Notes: generated by a model from the sequence alone, not told the origin. A stretch of DNA of 64,000 nt from Roseovarius indicus (GCF_008728195.1 NZ_CP031598.1:2480001-2544000), one strand, 5' to 3'. Positions 48,782 to 57,207 are shown, counted from the stretch's first letter. Program-made: numbers and translations.

Positions 48782-49396
48782 CTACATCGTGGTGGCGACG
48801 TAGATCGCGGGCAGCAGGAGGAGGTAGCCGAGCGCCACGGCCGCGCCGTCGCGGGTGGTGAGGCCAAGGGCGAAGAACAGCACCGGGATGCCCATCAGCG
48901 GCGGCAGAATGGGAATGGCGCCGAGGACCGTCATGGAGAGCCCCAGGAGGATCAGCAGGAGCGCGATGATACGCAGCGACACGGAGCCCTCGGCGAGGGG
49001 CGTGGCGCGGGGGCGCAGGCGGTGGCTGAGCCATTGCATTCGGGGGCGCAGAAAGCTGCAGGCGCGGCGCAGGTGGCGGGCGGGCATGCGGCGGCGGCGG
49101 ATGAAGCCGGGCAGCCAGACGCCGCGGCGGCCGCGCATGATCTGGATGCCGATCACGGCCATGATCAGGCCGATGGCGCCGCCGACGCCGGGGATCATGC
49201 CGAAGGGCAGGACAAGCAGCGCGGCGAGGCCGAGGAGAAGGGGGCCGAAACCCTGGGCGCCGATGGTTTCGACCACATCGCCGAAGGGGATGGACGTGCG
49301 GTCGGTCGCCATGTCGTCGAGCGTGTCGACGATGGTGACCACGGTGTCGGGGCCGGTATCGGTGGCGTCGGAAAGGGCGGCGGTGTGAGCGTTCAT
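48782..49396 (-). CDS. ExoD family membrane protein
   Basis: A 204-residue protein with about four helices (FGPLLLGLAALLVLPFG, GGAIGLIMAVIGIQIM, IIALLLILLGLSMTVLGAIPILPP, VALGYLLLLPAIYVATT). The signature LLVLPFGMIPGVGGAIGLIMAVIGIQIMRGRRGVWLP matches the ExoD family, named after a Rhizobium meliloti exopolysaccharide protein needed for growth in alkali. The glycosyltransferase downstream could share a surface-polysaccharide role. It is separated from prfC by a 56-base gap. Confidence 0.85.
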   Translation of the reverse strand: MNAHTAALSDATDTGPDTVVTIVDTLDDMATDRTSIPFGDVVETIGAQGFGPLLLGLAALLVLPFGMIPGVGGAIGLIMAVIGIQIMRGRRGVWLPGFIRRRRMPARHLRRACSFLRPRMQWLSHRLRPRATPLAEGSVSLRIIALLLILLGLSMTVLGAIPILPPLMGIPVLFFALGLTTRDGAAVALGYLLLLPAIYVATTM

Positions 49397-49452
49397 GCCC
49401 GGTCAACGTTAACGCGGGCTTAAGGTTTCTTAACGTTTTGTGAAACCTGGGG

Positions 49453-51060
49453 TCAGCCCATCATTTCCTTGGTGGCGGACAGGGTTACATCCGGATAATC
49501 CCGTTCGATCCGGTCGATATCCCATTGCAGGCGGGTCAGGTAGACGACGTCGCCGTCATGGTCATGGGCGATATGCTGTTTGTTCGCGTCCATGAATTTC
49601 TCGACCGCCTGCTTGTCGCCCCTGACCCAGCGGGCGGAGGTGAATTGCGAGGCTTCGAACCGCACGGGCAGGCCATATTCCAGCTCGATCCGGGAGCCCA
49701 ACACCTCGAATTGCAGGGCGCCGACGACGCCCACGATGAACCCTGACCCGAAGGCGGGCTTGAAAACCTTGGCCGCGCCTTCCTCGGCGAATTGCATGAG
49801 CGCCTTTTCGAGGTGCTTGGCCTTCATCGGATCGCCGGCACGGCAGGATTGCAGCAGTTCCGGTGCAAATGACGGGATACCCGTAACACGCAAAGCTTCC
49901 CCTTCGGTTAACGTGTCGCCGATGCGCAGCTGGCCGTGGTTGGGGATGCCGATGATATCGCCCGCCCAGGCCTCTTCCGCGAGTTCGCGGTCGGAGGCGA
50001 GGAAGAGGACGGGCGCCGAGACGGTGAGCGGTTTCTTCGTGCGGACATGGGTGAGTTTCATGCCGCGCTTGAAGTGGCCGGAGGCCATGCGGACGAAGGC
50101 CACGCGGTCGCGGTGCTTGGGGTCCATGTTCGCCTGAACCTTGAAGACAAAGCCGGAAACCTTTGTTTCTTCAGGGGAAATCTGGCGCGGTTCGGCCGAT
50201 TGCGGCTGCGGTTCGGGGCCGTAGGCGCCGATCCCTTCCATCAGTTCCTTGACGCCGAAGGAGTTGATGGCGGAGCCGAACCAGATGGGGGTCATGTGCC
50301 CTTCGAGCACCGACTGGGGGTTCAGCGTGGGCAGGAGTTCGCGGGCCATCTCGACCTCCTCGCGGAGCTGATCGACGAGGTGGTCGGGCACATGCTCGGC
50401 CAGTTTTGGGTCATCAAGCCCTTTGATTTCAATGGTTTCCGCGACCTTGTTGCGGTCGGCGCGGTCCATCAGTTCGAGCCGGTCGTTGAGCAGGTCGTAG
50501 CAGCCGACGAAATCGCGCCCCACCCCGATGGGCCAGCTTGCCGGGGTCACGTCGATGGCCAGGTTTTCCTGGATTTCGTCAATGATTTCAAACGTGTCCC
50601 GGCTTTCCCTGTCCATCTTGTTGCAGAAGGTCAGGATTGGCAGGTCGCGCAGGCGGCAGACCTCGAAAAGCTTGCGGGTCTGGCTTTCGACGCCCTTGGC
50701 GCCGTCGATCACCATGATCGCCGCATCGACCGCGGTGAGGGTGCGATAGGTGTCTTCGGAGAAGTCGGAGTGGCCGGGCGTGTCGACAAGATTGAAGCGG
50801 AAGTGCTTGAAATCGAACGACATTGCCGAGGCGGAGACGGAGATGCCGCGATCTTTCTCCATCTGCATGTAGTCTGAGCGGGTGCGCCGCGCCTCGCCCT
50901 TGGCGCGGACCTGGCCGGCCATCTGGATGGCGCCGCCGAAGAGCAGGAACTTCTCGGTCAGAGTCGTCTTGCCGGCGTCGGGGTGCGAGATGATCGCGAA
51001 GGTCCGGCGGCGGGCAATTTCTGCGGGCAATTCGGGGCGGTTATGAGAGGCGTCGGGCAT
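49453..51060 (-). CDS. prfC: Peptide chain release factor 3
   Basis: A GTPase of 535 residues that removes release factors 1 and 2 from the ribosome after termination. Motifs: G1 SHPDAGKTTL, G2 in RTRSDYMQMEKDRGISVS, G3 VDTPGHSDFSEDT, G4 FCNKMDRESRD, then beta-barrel domains with VAFVRMASGHFKRGMKLTHVRTKK. I start at ATG 51060, in line with the short N-terminus of the family. The predicted -10 box lies only seven or eight bases upstream, and there is no ribosome site, so the mRNA may be nearly leaderless. Confidence 0.95.
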   Translation of the reverse strand: MPDASHNRPELPAEIARRRTFAIISHPDAGKTTLTEKFLLFGGAIQMAGQVRAKGEARRTRSDYMQMEKDRGISVSASAMSFDFKHFRFNLVDTPGHSDFSEDTYRTLTAVDAAIMVIDGAKGVESQTRKLFEVCRLRDLPILTFCNKMDRESRDTFEIIDEIQENLAIDVTPASWPIGVGRDFVGCYDLLNDRLELMDRADRNKVAETIEIKGLDDPKLAEHVPDHLVDQLREEVEMARELLPTLNPQSVLEGHMTPIWFGSAINSFGVKELMEGIGAYGPEPQPQSAEPRQISPEETKVSGFVFKVQANMDPKHRDRVAFVRMASGHFKRGMKLTHVRTKKPLTVSAPVLFLASDRELAEEAWAGDIIGIPNHGQLRIGDTLTEGEALRVTGIPSFAPELLQSCRAGDPMKAKHLEKALMQFAEEGAAKVFKPAFGSGFIVGVVGALQFEVLGSRIELEYGLPVRFEASQFTSARWVRGDKQAVEKFMDANKQHIAHDHDGDVVYLTRLQWDIDRIERDYPDVTLSATKEMMG

Positions 51061-51067
51061 GAGCGGG

Positions 51068-51096
51068 CATATAGAGGGGTGGGGCAAACGGCGCAA
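51068..51096 (-). promoter_or_regulatory. prfC promoter
   Basis: Minus-strand TTGCGC (51096-51091) and TATATG (51073-51068) are exactly 17 bases apart. The expected start site falls next to the prfC ATG. The phased repeats at 51105-51143 lie just upstream. Confidence 0.5.
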
Positions 51097-51104
51097 GCTG
51101 GCAC

Positions 51105-51143
51105 GTCGGTATAACGTCGGTATTTTGTCGGTATTACGTCGGT
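51105..51143. repeat. Four GTCGGT repeats with an exact 11-base period
   Basis: GTCGGT begins at 51105, 51116, 51127 and 51138; the first three continue as GTCGGTAT. The spacing of one helical turn puts all four on the same face of the DNA, nine bases upstream of the prfC -35 box and about 75 before the next plus-strand gene. Confidence 0.7.
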
Positions 51144-51216
51144 GCGCGTGCGGTGGGTGCGGTTGTCATATGGCCGGCAGGGCTTACGTGGAGTGAGGTA
51201 ACCGAAAGGAGGACCC

Positions 51217-51468
51217 ATGGCATCCAAAGGCCAAAACCCGAATTTCGCACGCCCCGACAAGCAGGACGATCCGGCCACCCCCGTGCCGGACAGGAAGCAG
51301 GGCGAACCCGCCAAGACGAGCAACACGGTGAAGGCGAAGGACGCCTTCGGCCAACCGCGCAACGAGACCCAGTGGACCCGGGAATCGATCAGCGCGCATA
51401 ACGCCAAGCCCGCGCTGGAGCCCGATGGCAAGGCCGCCAAGGAACAGGCGCGGAAATTCAGAGGATAG
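51217..51468 (+). CDS. Short disordered protein
   Basis: An 83-residue hydrophilic protein with no membrane segment, no cysteine and many Lys, Pro, Gln and Asn residues, including KGQNPNFARPDKQDDPATPVPDRKQGEP and AHNAKPALEPDGKAAKEQARKFRG. It should be mostly unfolded. The strong ribosome site AAAGGAGG six bases before the ATG supports its translation. No family recognised. It lies divergent from prfC and convergent with the Hint-domain gene. Confidence 0.6.
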   Translation: MASKGQNPNFARPDKQDDPATPVPDRKQGEPAKTSNTVKAKDAFGQPRNETQWTRESISAHNAKPALEPDGKAAKEQARKFRG

Positions 51469-51484
51469 GCGTCTGGCCCGAGGC

Positions 51485-52498
51485 TCAGCGCGTCGAGGCG
51501 CGCTTGAGCAGGCTGGCGGCGTCGGGATGCTTGAGAAGCGCCTCGCTGACCTCGTATTCGAGGTGGCGGCGGCCGGAATGGCCGGAGAGCCCCTCGTCGA
51601 GGGTGCGGGTCAGTTCGGCCGGCAGGGCATCGCGCGTGCGGGTGTCGACGAGGAAGGTTTCCGCGGCGATGCCTTCGGCGAAGATGATGTGGTGCCGGTC
51701 GAAGAGCAGCTGGAAATAGTCGACGAAGCCGCCCGACTGGCGGGTGACGGTATCGCCGTTGACGAGATGGCGGGCGCGCACGAGCACTTCGTGCCGGCCG
51801 GCGCCGAGCGCGTCGAAGCGCTGGTAGATGAAAAGCCGGTGATCGGGGCTGACCAGCAGGTCGTTCTCGTTGTGGAGGGTGCCGGCCTTGATGCGGATCG
51901 GGGCGAACTCGCCCACGGCGCGGACGGTCGACTGGCCGATCCAACGGACGGCCTGGGGGCCGTCGTCGCGGGTGAGGACGAGATCGCCGAGGGTCAGCTC
52001 CTCGATGGGTTTCTGGGCGCCGGAGGCCATGGTGATATGGGTGCCGCGGGAGAAGGAGACGCAGGCGACCTGGGCGAATTTCTGGCGGGCGGTCTCGCGG
52101 TCAATGCCGACCAGCGAATAGCCCATGCGAGGGGTGAGCTGGGCCAGGGGCAGGGCGAAGACGTTCTCGACATTGCTGTGGTCGTCGACCTCGACCAGCA
52201 CGAGGACCTCGGCGGTCTGGCCGGTGGAGGACATCAGGGTCAGGCTGCTGTCGAGATAGAGCGTGGCGCCGGGGCGGCCGATGGCCGAGTCGGGCGAGAT
52301 GATGAAGGTGCCCTTGTCGGACGGCGTGATCGACAGGCGGCGCAGGCGGGCGTTCTGGCGAAGCTCGTAGGTGTCGTCGAGATCGAGCTCCATCGCGAAG
52401 GAGAGCGGATCGCCGAGATTGGCGCCGTTGACGACCGTCAGGTCGGCGGACTGGTAAACCGGAATGGATTGCGCGGCGTTCTGGGCGGGTGTCTTCAT
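51485..52498 (-). CDS. Hint-domain protein
   Basis: A 337-residue protein. Residues 1-135 are a strand-rich N-terminal domain of unknown family. Residues 146-285 form a Hint (Hedgehog/intein) domain of the bacterial Hint_2 type: Cys146 in VACVSFSRGTHI, IEELTLGDLVLTRDDGPQAVRWIGQS, LLVSPDHRLFIY and HIIFAEGIAAETFL, where the His and Cys could self-cleave the chain. Alphaproteobacteria have many such proteins, usually secreted without a signal peptide, and their roles are unclear. The block before the Cys is CVSFSRGT rather than the common CFTPGT. Confidence 0.8.
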   Translation of the reverse strand: MKTPAQNAAQSIPVYQSADLTVVNGANLGDPLSFAMELDLDDTYELRQNARLRRLSITPSDKGTFIISPDSAIGRPGATLYLDSSLTLMSSTGQTAEVLVLVEVDDHSNVENVFALPLAQLTPRMGYSLVGIDRETARQKFAQVACVSFSRGTHITMASGAQKPIEELTLGDLVLTRDDGPQAVRWIGQSTVRAVGEFAPIRIKAGTLHNENDLLVSPDHRLFIYQRFDALGAGRHEVLVRARHLVNGDTVTRQSGGFVDYFQLLFDRHHIIFAEGIAAETFLVDTRTRDALPAELTRTLDEGLSGHSGRRHLEYEVSEALLKHPDAASLLKRASTR

Positions 52499-52664
52499 CT
52501 ATCTACCAATCACACTTGCAAAATCTGAGGCGCCCGGGCGGGCCAACTCAGGCAACGCATCTAGACCGCCTTTGTGGCAGCAACTGGTCGAATCCCCGGT
52601 GTTTTGCTGGCAATGCGGGCGTAAGCAGTGGTACGTCTTTCCGGAGGAAAAGGGGAGAGTTTTG

Positions 52665-53444
52665 ATGGATCTTGGTATCAGGGGAAAACGGGCCTTGGTT
52701 TGCGCGTCGTCGAAGGGGCTGGGGCTGGGCTGTGCCCGGGCGCTGGCCGAGGCGGGCGTGGACCTGGTGATGAATGCGCGGGGCGCCGAGGCTTTGGAGG
52801 CGGCGGCGAAGGATATCCGCGAGGCGTTCGGTGTCGAGGTGGTGACCGTTGCGACGGACGTGACGACCGAGGCCGGGCAGGCGAAGGTGCTGGAGGCCGC
52901 GGGCGATGTGGATATCCTTGTCACCAATGCCGGGGGCCCGCCGCCGGGCATGTGGAGCGACTGGGACCGCGAGGATTTCATCAAGGCGCTCGATGCCAAC
53001 ATGCTGACGCCGATCGCGCTGATGAAGGCACTGCTGCCGGGGATGATGGAGCGCGGCTGGGGGCGGGTGGTGAACATCACCTCGCAATCGGTGAAAGCGC
53101 CGATCGCGGTGCTGGGGTTGAGCAATTCGGCGCGGGCCGGGCTGACCGGGTACGTGGCGGGCACGTCGCGCCAGGTGGCCGGAAAGGGTGTGAATATCAA
53201 CAACCTGCTACCCGGCATTCATGCGACCGACCGGGCGGATTCGCTCGACAAGGCGGCGGCCCAGGCCGAGGGCCGGCCCTTCGAGGAGGTGCGGGCGGAG
53301 CGGGAGGCATCGCTGCCGGCCGGGCGCTATGGCACCAAGGAGGAGTTCGGTGCGGCCTGCGCGTTCCTGTGCAGCCAGCATGCCGGGTTCATCGTCGGGC
53401 AGAATATCCTGCTCGATGGCGGCAACGTCAACGCGACGCTGTAA
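52665..53444 (+). CDS. SDR family oxidoreductase lacking the standard Tyr-Lys pair
   Basis: A 259-residue Rossmann protein. The nucleotide-binding loop is VCASSKGLGLGCARALAEAG, followed by VNITSQSVKAPIAVLGLSNSARAGLTGYVAGTSRQVAGKGVNINNLLPG. At the place of YxxxK stands LGLSNSAR, so the catalytic tyrosine and lysine are replaced. This layout recurs in a known FabG-like subgroup and is not necessarily inactive. The end FIVGQNILLDGGNVNATL is typical of the family. GGGGAGAG precedes the ATG at 52665. Substrate unknown. The next gene (alpha/beta hydrolase) starts 12 bases on. Confidence 0.85.
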   Translation: MDLGIRGKRALVCASSKGLGLGCARALAEAGVDLVMNARGAEALEAAAKDIREAFGVEVVTVATDVTTEAGQAKVLEAAGDVDILVTNAGGPPPGMWSDWDREDFIKALDANMLTPIALMKALLPGMMERGWGRVVNITSQSVKAPIAVLGLSNSARAGLTGYVAGTSRQVAGKGVNINNLLPGIHATDRADSLDKAAAQAEGRPFEEVRAEREASLPAGRYGTKEEFGAACAFLCSQHAGFIVGQNILLDGGNVNATL

Positions 53445-53456
53445 GGGCTGACGGGG

Positions 53457-54269
53457 GTGGGCGCCTTGGAGTTTGCCGATTTCGACAAGCGGGCGGGCAC
53501 GCGGATGGTCGCGGACGCGGTCTATGGCCATGCCCCGCTGGACGGGCAGGAGGTGGCGCTGCACGCGACGCTCTACCTGCCGAAACAGCGACGGCGGCGG
53601 CCGCCGCCGCTTTTGGTTTGGATCCATGGCGGCGGGTTTCGCGACGGAGCCCATGACCAGCTGCAGATTCGCCGGCTGGCGCGGCAGCTGACGATCGAGG
53701 GGTTCGCGCTGGCCACGCCGGAATACCGGCTGGGGGCCGGGGCGGCCGACCTGTCGGAGGGCAGCCGGGCGAGGCTGGACGAGCTGGAGCGGATGCCGGT
53801 GGCCGAGGGCGCGGGCTGGTTCTCGGGCGCGGCGGCGATCGCGGCGGCCGAGGACCTGTCGCGCTTCATGACATGGCTGGAGGGCGTCCGCGACGAGATC
53901 GGCTTTGCCGGGCGCCCGGTGCTGGGCGGCAGCGGGGCCGGGGCGGTCACCGCGTTCAACCTTGCGTTCCTGGCGCCATGGCTGGGGTTCGAGCGGCCGG
54001 ACCCCGCGGGGATCCTCAGCTTTTCCGGGGGTTTTGCCTGGCCGGAGCTGTACGAGGCGGGAAAATACCCGGTCTTTGCCTTGCACAACCCGTTCGACGA
54101 GAAGCTGGCGATCGGCTCGATCCGGGCGCTGTCGCAGCTTGACCCGCGGCTGGAGCTGCTCGAGGCGTGGGAGCAGGAGCACGGTCTTCTCAGGGTGCAT
54201 CCGAAGGAGACGAAACCGGTCACCTTCGGGCGGATCCGGGGGTTCGTGGAGCGGTGGACCGCCGCCTGA
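53457..54269 (+). CDS. Alpha/beta hydrolase
   Basis: A 270-residue serine hydrolase of the esterase/lipase type. The oxyanion-hole motif is LVWIHGGGFRDGAHD and the nucleophile elbow GGSGAGAVTAFNLAF. ALHNPFDEKLA and the histidine in WEQEHGLLRVHPKET may complete the triad. The start is a GTG at 53457; an ATG at 53505 would remove the first 16 residues, and neither has a strong ribosome site. It lies close to the SDR gene in the same direction, so the two may act on one ester or hydroxy-acid substrate; that pairing is inferred. Confidence 0.8.
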   Translation: MGALEFADFDKRAGTRMVADAVYGHAPLDGQEVALHATLYLPKQRRRRPPPLLVWIHGGGFRDGAHDQLQIRRLARQLTIEGFALATPEYRLGAGAADLSEGSRARLDELERMPVAEGAGWFSGAAAIAAAEDLSRFMTWLEGVRDEIGFAGRPVLGGSGAGAVTAFNLAFLAPWLGFERPDPAGILSFSGGFAWPELYEAGKYPVFALHNPFDEKLAIGSIRALSQLDPRLELLEAWEQEHGLLRVHPKETKPVTFGRIRGFVERWTAA

Positions 54270-54446
54270 GGCGGGCGGGTCAGCGTCGTATCGTCTCAGG
54301 CCCGTGCCGGGGATTGCGGCAAAGCCTTCAAAAAACCGCGTGAGAAGCCCCATTCCCGCTTTCATCCGCCCGCGCGAAGGCTTAGATACGGTTGACGAAA
54401 TTGCGAGGGTCGCGCACAAACGTGGCCCGACCATGGGAGAGAAAGC

Positions 54447-54665
54447 ATGCTCAACAATATCGGCCTTCCGGGCCTTCTTCTGATCGCCGTCGTGGTGCTG
54501 GTTCTGTTCGGCCGCGGCAAGATCTCTTCGCTGATGGGTGAGGTGGGCAAGGGCATCACCTCGTTCAAGAAAGGCGTGTCCGAGGGCAACAAGGAACTCG
54601 AAGACGCCAGCAACGACGCCTCTGCCGAAGAGACGTCGACCGAGAACGAAAAAGACAAGGCCTGA
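54447..54665 (+). CDS. tatA: Sec-independent protein translocase TatA
   Basis: A 72-residue pore-forming component of the Tat system, which moves folded proteins across the inner membrane. One N-terminal helix ([16 protein letters not shown]), the hinge GRGKI, an amphipathic helix ([18 protein letters not shown]) and an acidic tail. GGGAGAG precedes the ATG. First gene of tatABC, eight bases before tatB, with its own promoter in the 177-base gap after the hydrolase. Confidence 0.95.
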   Translation: MLNNIGLPGLLLIAVVVLVLFGRGKISSLMGEVGKGITSFKKGVSEGNKELEDASNDASAEETSTENEKDKA

Positions 54666-54673
54666 TCCCTTAA

Positions 54674-55408
54674 ATGTTCGACCTTGGCTGGACCGAGCTT
54701 CTGCTCATCGGCATCGTGGCGCTGATCGTGGTGGGCCCGAAGGACCTGCCCGGCATGTTCCGGACGGTGGGCAACTTCGTCGGCAAGGCCAAGCGCATGG
54801 CGCGCGACTTCTCGAAGGCGATGAACGATGCCGCCGACGATGCCGGGATGAGCGACGTGAAACGCTCGCTCAACGCCGCGTCCAACCCGATGAAATCGGC
54901 GATGGACGAGGTCAGGAAGTCGACCGAGAGCTTTACCGCGAAATCGATGGCCGGCCCGCAGAAGAGCGAGCTTGACCCGGAACGGGCCGAGCAGGCCGAG
55001 AAGATCCGCGAGCGCGCCGGCAAGATGGCCGAGGAGCGCCGCGCGAAGGAGGCCGAGGAGGCCGCCGCGAAGGAGGCCGACACGGCCTCGGGCGGGGCCG
55101 TGGCCAAGGCGGAAGACAAGACCAAGGCGGCCCCGAAGTCGGGTGGCACCAAGACGGCCGCCAAGTCGTCGACCGGAACGAAGACGGCGGCGAAATCCTC
55201 CTCCTCTGCCAAGAGCACCGCGAAACCGGCGGCGAAGAAGACCCCGGCCAAATCCACGGCGAAGGCGTCGACCGCGTCGAAGAGCACGTCGAAATCGACT
55301 GGCACACGCAAGACGGCGGCGAAATCCGGGGCGGCCGGGTCTAAATCGACAACCAAAAAGCCGGCCGCGCGCAAATCCACGGCCTCCAAGACCGAGGACA
55401 AGGCATGA
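54674..55408 (+). CDS. tatB: Sec-independent protein translocase TatB with long Lys/Ala/Ser/Thr tail
   Basis: The twin-arginine signal receptor subunit, 244 residues. MFDLGWTELLLIGIVALIVVGPKDLPGMFRTVGNFVGKAKRMARDFSKAMNDAADDAG is a standard TatB core. The rest is unusual: a helical segment rich in Glu and Arg (about 95-135), then from about 140 to the end almost only Lys, Ala, Ser, Thr and Pro, resembling histone H1 tails. It overlaps tatC by ATGA. The tail should be disordered in the cytoplasm. Confidence 0.95.
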   Translation: MFDLGWTELLLIGIVALIVVGPKDLPGMFRTVGNFVGKAKRMARDFSKAMNDAADDAGMSDVKRSLNAASNPMKSAMDEVRKSTESFTAKSMAGPQKSELDPERAEQAEKIRERAGKMAEERRAKEAEEAAAKEADTASGGAVAKAEDKTKAAPKSGGTKTAAKSSTGTKTAAKSSSSAKSTAKPAAKKTPAKSTAKASTASKSTSKSTGTRKTAAKSGAAGSKSTTKKPAARKSTASKTEDKA

Positions 55409-56325
55409 CCCGTGCCGCCGATGACGAGATCGAAGACAGCGCCGCCCCGCTTATCGAACACCTGGCCGAGCTGCGCACGCGGCTGATCAAATGTGTCGTC
55501 GCCTTCATGGTCGGCATGATCATCTGCTTCACCGTCGCGACGCCGATCTTCAACTTCCTGACCGCGCCGTTGTGCCAGGTTCTGGCCGAGCGGGGACAGA
55601 ACTGCGACCTGATCTTCATCAAGCCGCAGGAAGGCTTCTTCGTGGCGATCAAGGTGTCGCTGCTGGGTGGCTTCATGCTGTCCTTCCCGTACCTGGCGAA
55701 CCAGATGTGGCGCTTCGTGGCGCCCGGGCTCTACAAGTCGGAGAAGGGGGCGTTCCTGCCGTTCCTGCTGGCGTCGCCCTTCATGTTCATCCTGGGCGCG
55801 TCCTTTGCCTTCTACGTGGTGACGCCGCTGGCCTATGACTTCTTCCTCGGGTTCCAGCAATTCGGCACCGGGGGCGAGGCCGTGCCGGCGGGTGATCCGC
55901 AGAACCGGCCGGGCCTGTCGGTGGTGTTCCAGGGCTCGGCGCAGGAATACCTGAACCTGACGATCAAGTTCATCGTGGCCTTCGGCCTGTGCTTCCAGCT
56001 GCCCGTGTTGCTGACCCTGATGGGCAAGGCCGGGCTGGTTGGGGCCGAGGGGCTCAAGACCATGCGGAAATACGCGGTGGTGGGCATCCTGGTGCTGGCC
56101 GCGCTGGTGACGCCGCCGGATGTCATCACCCAGGTGATCCTGTTCGTGGTGGTCTACGGGCTTTACGAGATCTCGATTTTCCTTGTGGGTCGTGTCGAAC
56201 GGAAGCGCATCGAGCAGCTGAAGGCCGAGGGCGCGTGGTTCGAGGACGATGACGAGGATGATCCGCTGCTGGCCGAGTTCGAGGACGAGGACGGCGACCC
56301 GGAGGATCGCGAGGGCCGGTCGTGA
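55405..56325 (+). CDS. tatC: Sec-independent protein translocase TatC
   Basis: The six-helix core of the Tat translocase, 306 residues, which reads the twin-arginine signal with TatB. Signatures: PLIEHLAELRTRLIKCVVAFMVGMIICF with the essential Glu and Arg near the N-terminus, KVSLLGGFMLSFPYLANQMWRFVAPGLYKSEKG, and MRKYAVVGILVLAALVTPPDVITQVILFVVVYGLYEISIFL. The acidic C-terminal tail (DDEDDPLLAEFEDEDGDPEDREG) is longer than in E. coli. The stop overlaps the next gene (GTGA). Confidence 0.96.
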   Translation: MTRAADDEIEDSAAPLIEHLAELRTRLIKCVVAFMVGMIICFTVATPIFNFLTAPLCQVLAERGQNCDLIFIKPQEGFFVAIKVSLLGGFMLSFPYLANQMWRFVAPGLYKSEKGAFLPFLLASPFMFILGASFAFYVVTPLAYDFFLGFQQFGTGGEAVPAGDPQNRPGLSVVFQGSAQEYLNLTIKFIVAFGLCFQLPVLLTLMGKAGLVGAEGLKTMRKYAVVGILVLAALVTPPDVITQVILFVVVYGLYEISIFLVGRVERKRIEQLKAEGAWFEDDDEDDPLLAEFEDEDGDPEDREGRS

Positions 56326-57164
56326 CCGAGCCGCTCGACAGGATCGCGGCGGCGCTGGAGCGGATGAGCCCGGCGCCGCTGGAGGCGCCCGATTTCGCGG
56401 CGGCCGATGCGTTCGTCTGGCACGTGGAGCCCGACCGGCTGGTGCCGGTGCCCAAGGTCAACCGGATCGACATGTCGCTGCTGGTGGGGATCAACCGCTC
56501 GCGCGATACGCTGCTTGAGAACACCCGCCAGTTTGCCAAGGGTCTGCCGGCCAACAACGCGCTGTTGTGGGGCTCGCGGGGGATGGGCAAGTCGTCTCTG
56601 GTGAAGGCGGTGCATGCGGCTGTCAGGGCCGAGGGGGCGCCGCTGAAGATCGTCGAGCTTCAGCGGGAGGACCTGACCAGCGTGGGCCGTCTGCTTGGCC
56701 TGTTGCGCGACGCCGAGGAGCGGTTCCTGCTGTTCTGCGACGACCTGAGCTTTTCGCATGACGACCAGCATTACAAATCGCTGAAGGCGGTTCTGGATGG
56801 CGGGATCGAGGGGCGGCCGGAGAACGTGGTGTTCTACGCCACCTCGAACCGCCGCCACCTGATGCCGCGTGACATGATCGAGAACGAGCGCTCTACCGCG
56901 ATCAGCCCGTCGGAGGCGACGGAGGAGAAGGTCTCGCTGTCGGACCGGTTCGGGCTGTGGTTGGGCTTCCATCCCTGCGATCAGGACGAGTACCTGACGA
57001 TGATCCGCGGCTATTGCAACGCCTACGGGGTCGAGATCGACGACGCCACCCTGCGGGCCGAGGCGATCGAGTGGCAGGCCACGCGCGGGGCCCGGTCGGG
57101 CCGGGTGGCATGGCAGTATTTCACGGATCTGGCCGGCCGTCGGGGTGTCCCGGTCGCGCTCTAG
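56322..57164 (+). CDS. AAA-type ATPase, DUF815 family
   Basis: A 280-residue P-loop ATPase. Walker A is ALLWGSRGMGKSSLVKAVH, Walker B LLFCDDLSFSHDD, and sensor-like FYATSNRRHLMPRDMIEN follows. This fits the DUF815 family, one member of which is often found next to tatC in alphaproteobacteria; its partner is not known. It starts with GTG overlapping the tatC stop, so it is translated with the Tat genes. A role in Tat substrate handling or stress is possible but unproven. Confidence 0.88.
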   Translation: MTEPLDRIAAALERMSPAPLEAPDFAAADAFVWHVEPDRLVPVPKVNRIDMSLLVGINRSRDTLLENTRQFAKGLPANNALLWGSRGMGKSSLVKAVHAAVRAEGAPLKIVELQREDLTSVGRLLGLLRDAEERFLLFCDDLSFSHDDQHYKSLKAVLDGGIEGRPENVVFYATSNRRHLMPRDMIENERSTAISPSEATEEKVSLSDRFGLWLGFHPCDQDEYLTMIRGYCNAYGVEIDDATLRAEAIEWQATRGARSGRVAWQYFTDLAGRRGVPVAL

Positions 57165-57177
57165 GCGCCACACCCCG

Positions 57178-57207
57178 CTTCTTCTGGCCAGAAATATCCC
57201 GGGGGAG
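57178..57207. repeat. Dispersed intergenic repeat, copy 3
   Basis: CTTCTTCTGGCCAGAAATAT followed by CCCGGGGGAG. It is opposite in orientation to copies 1 and 2 but aligns with their reverse complement. It leads directly into the two hairpins at 57208-57251. Confidence 0.65.

Noticed and set aside
51105..51143. CRISPR array
   Set aside because: The units are six to eight bases with three- to five-base spacers, far too short, and no cas genes are present.
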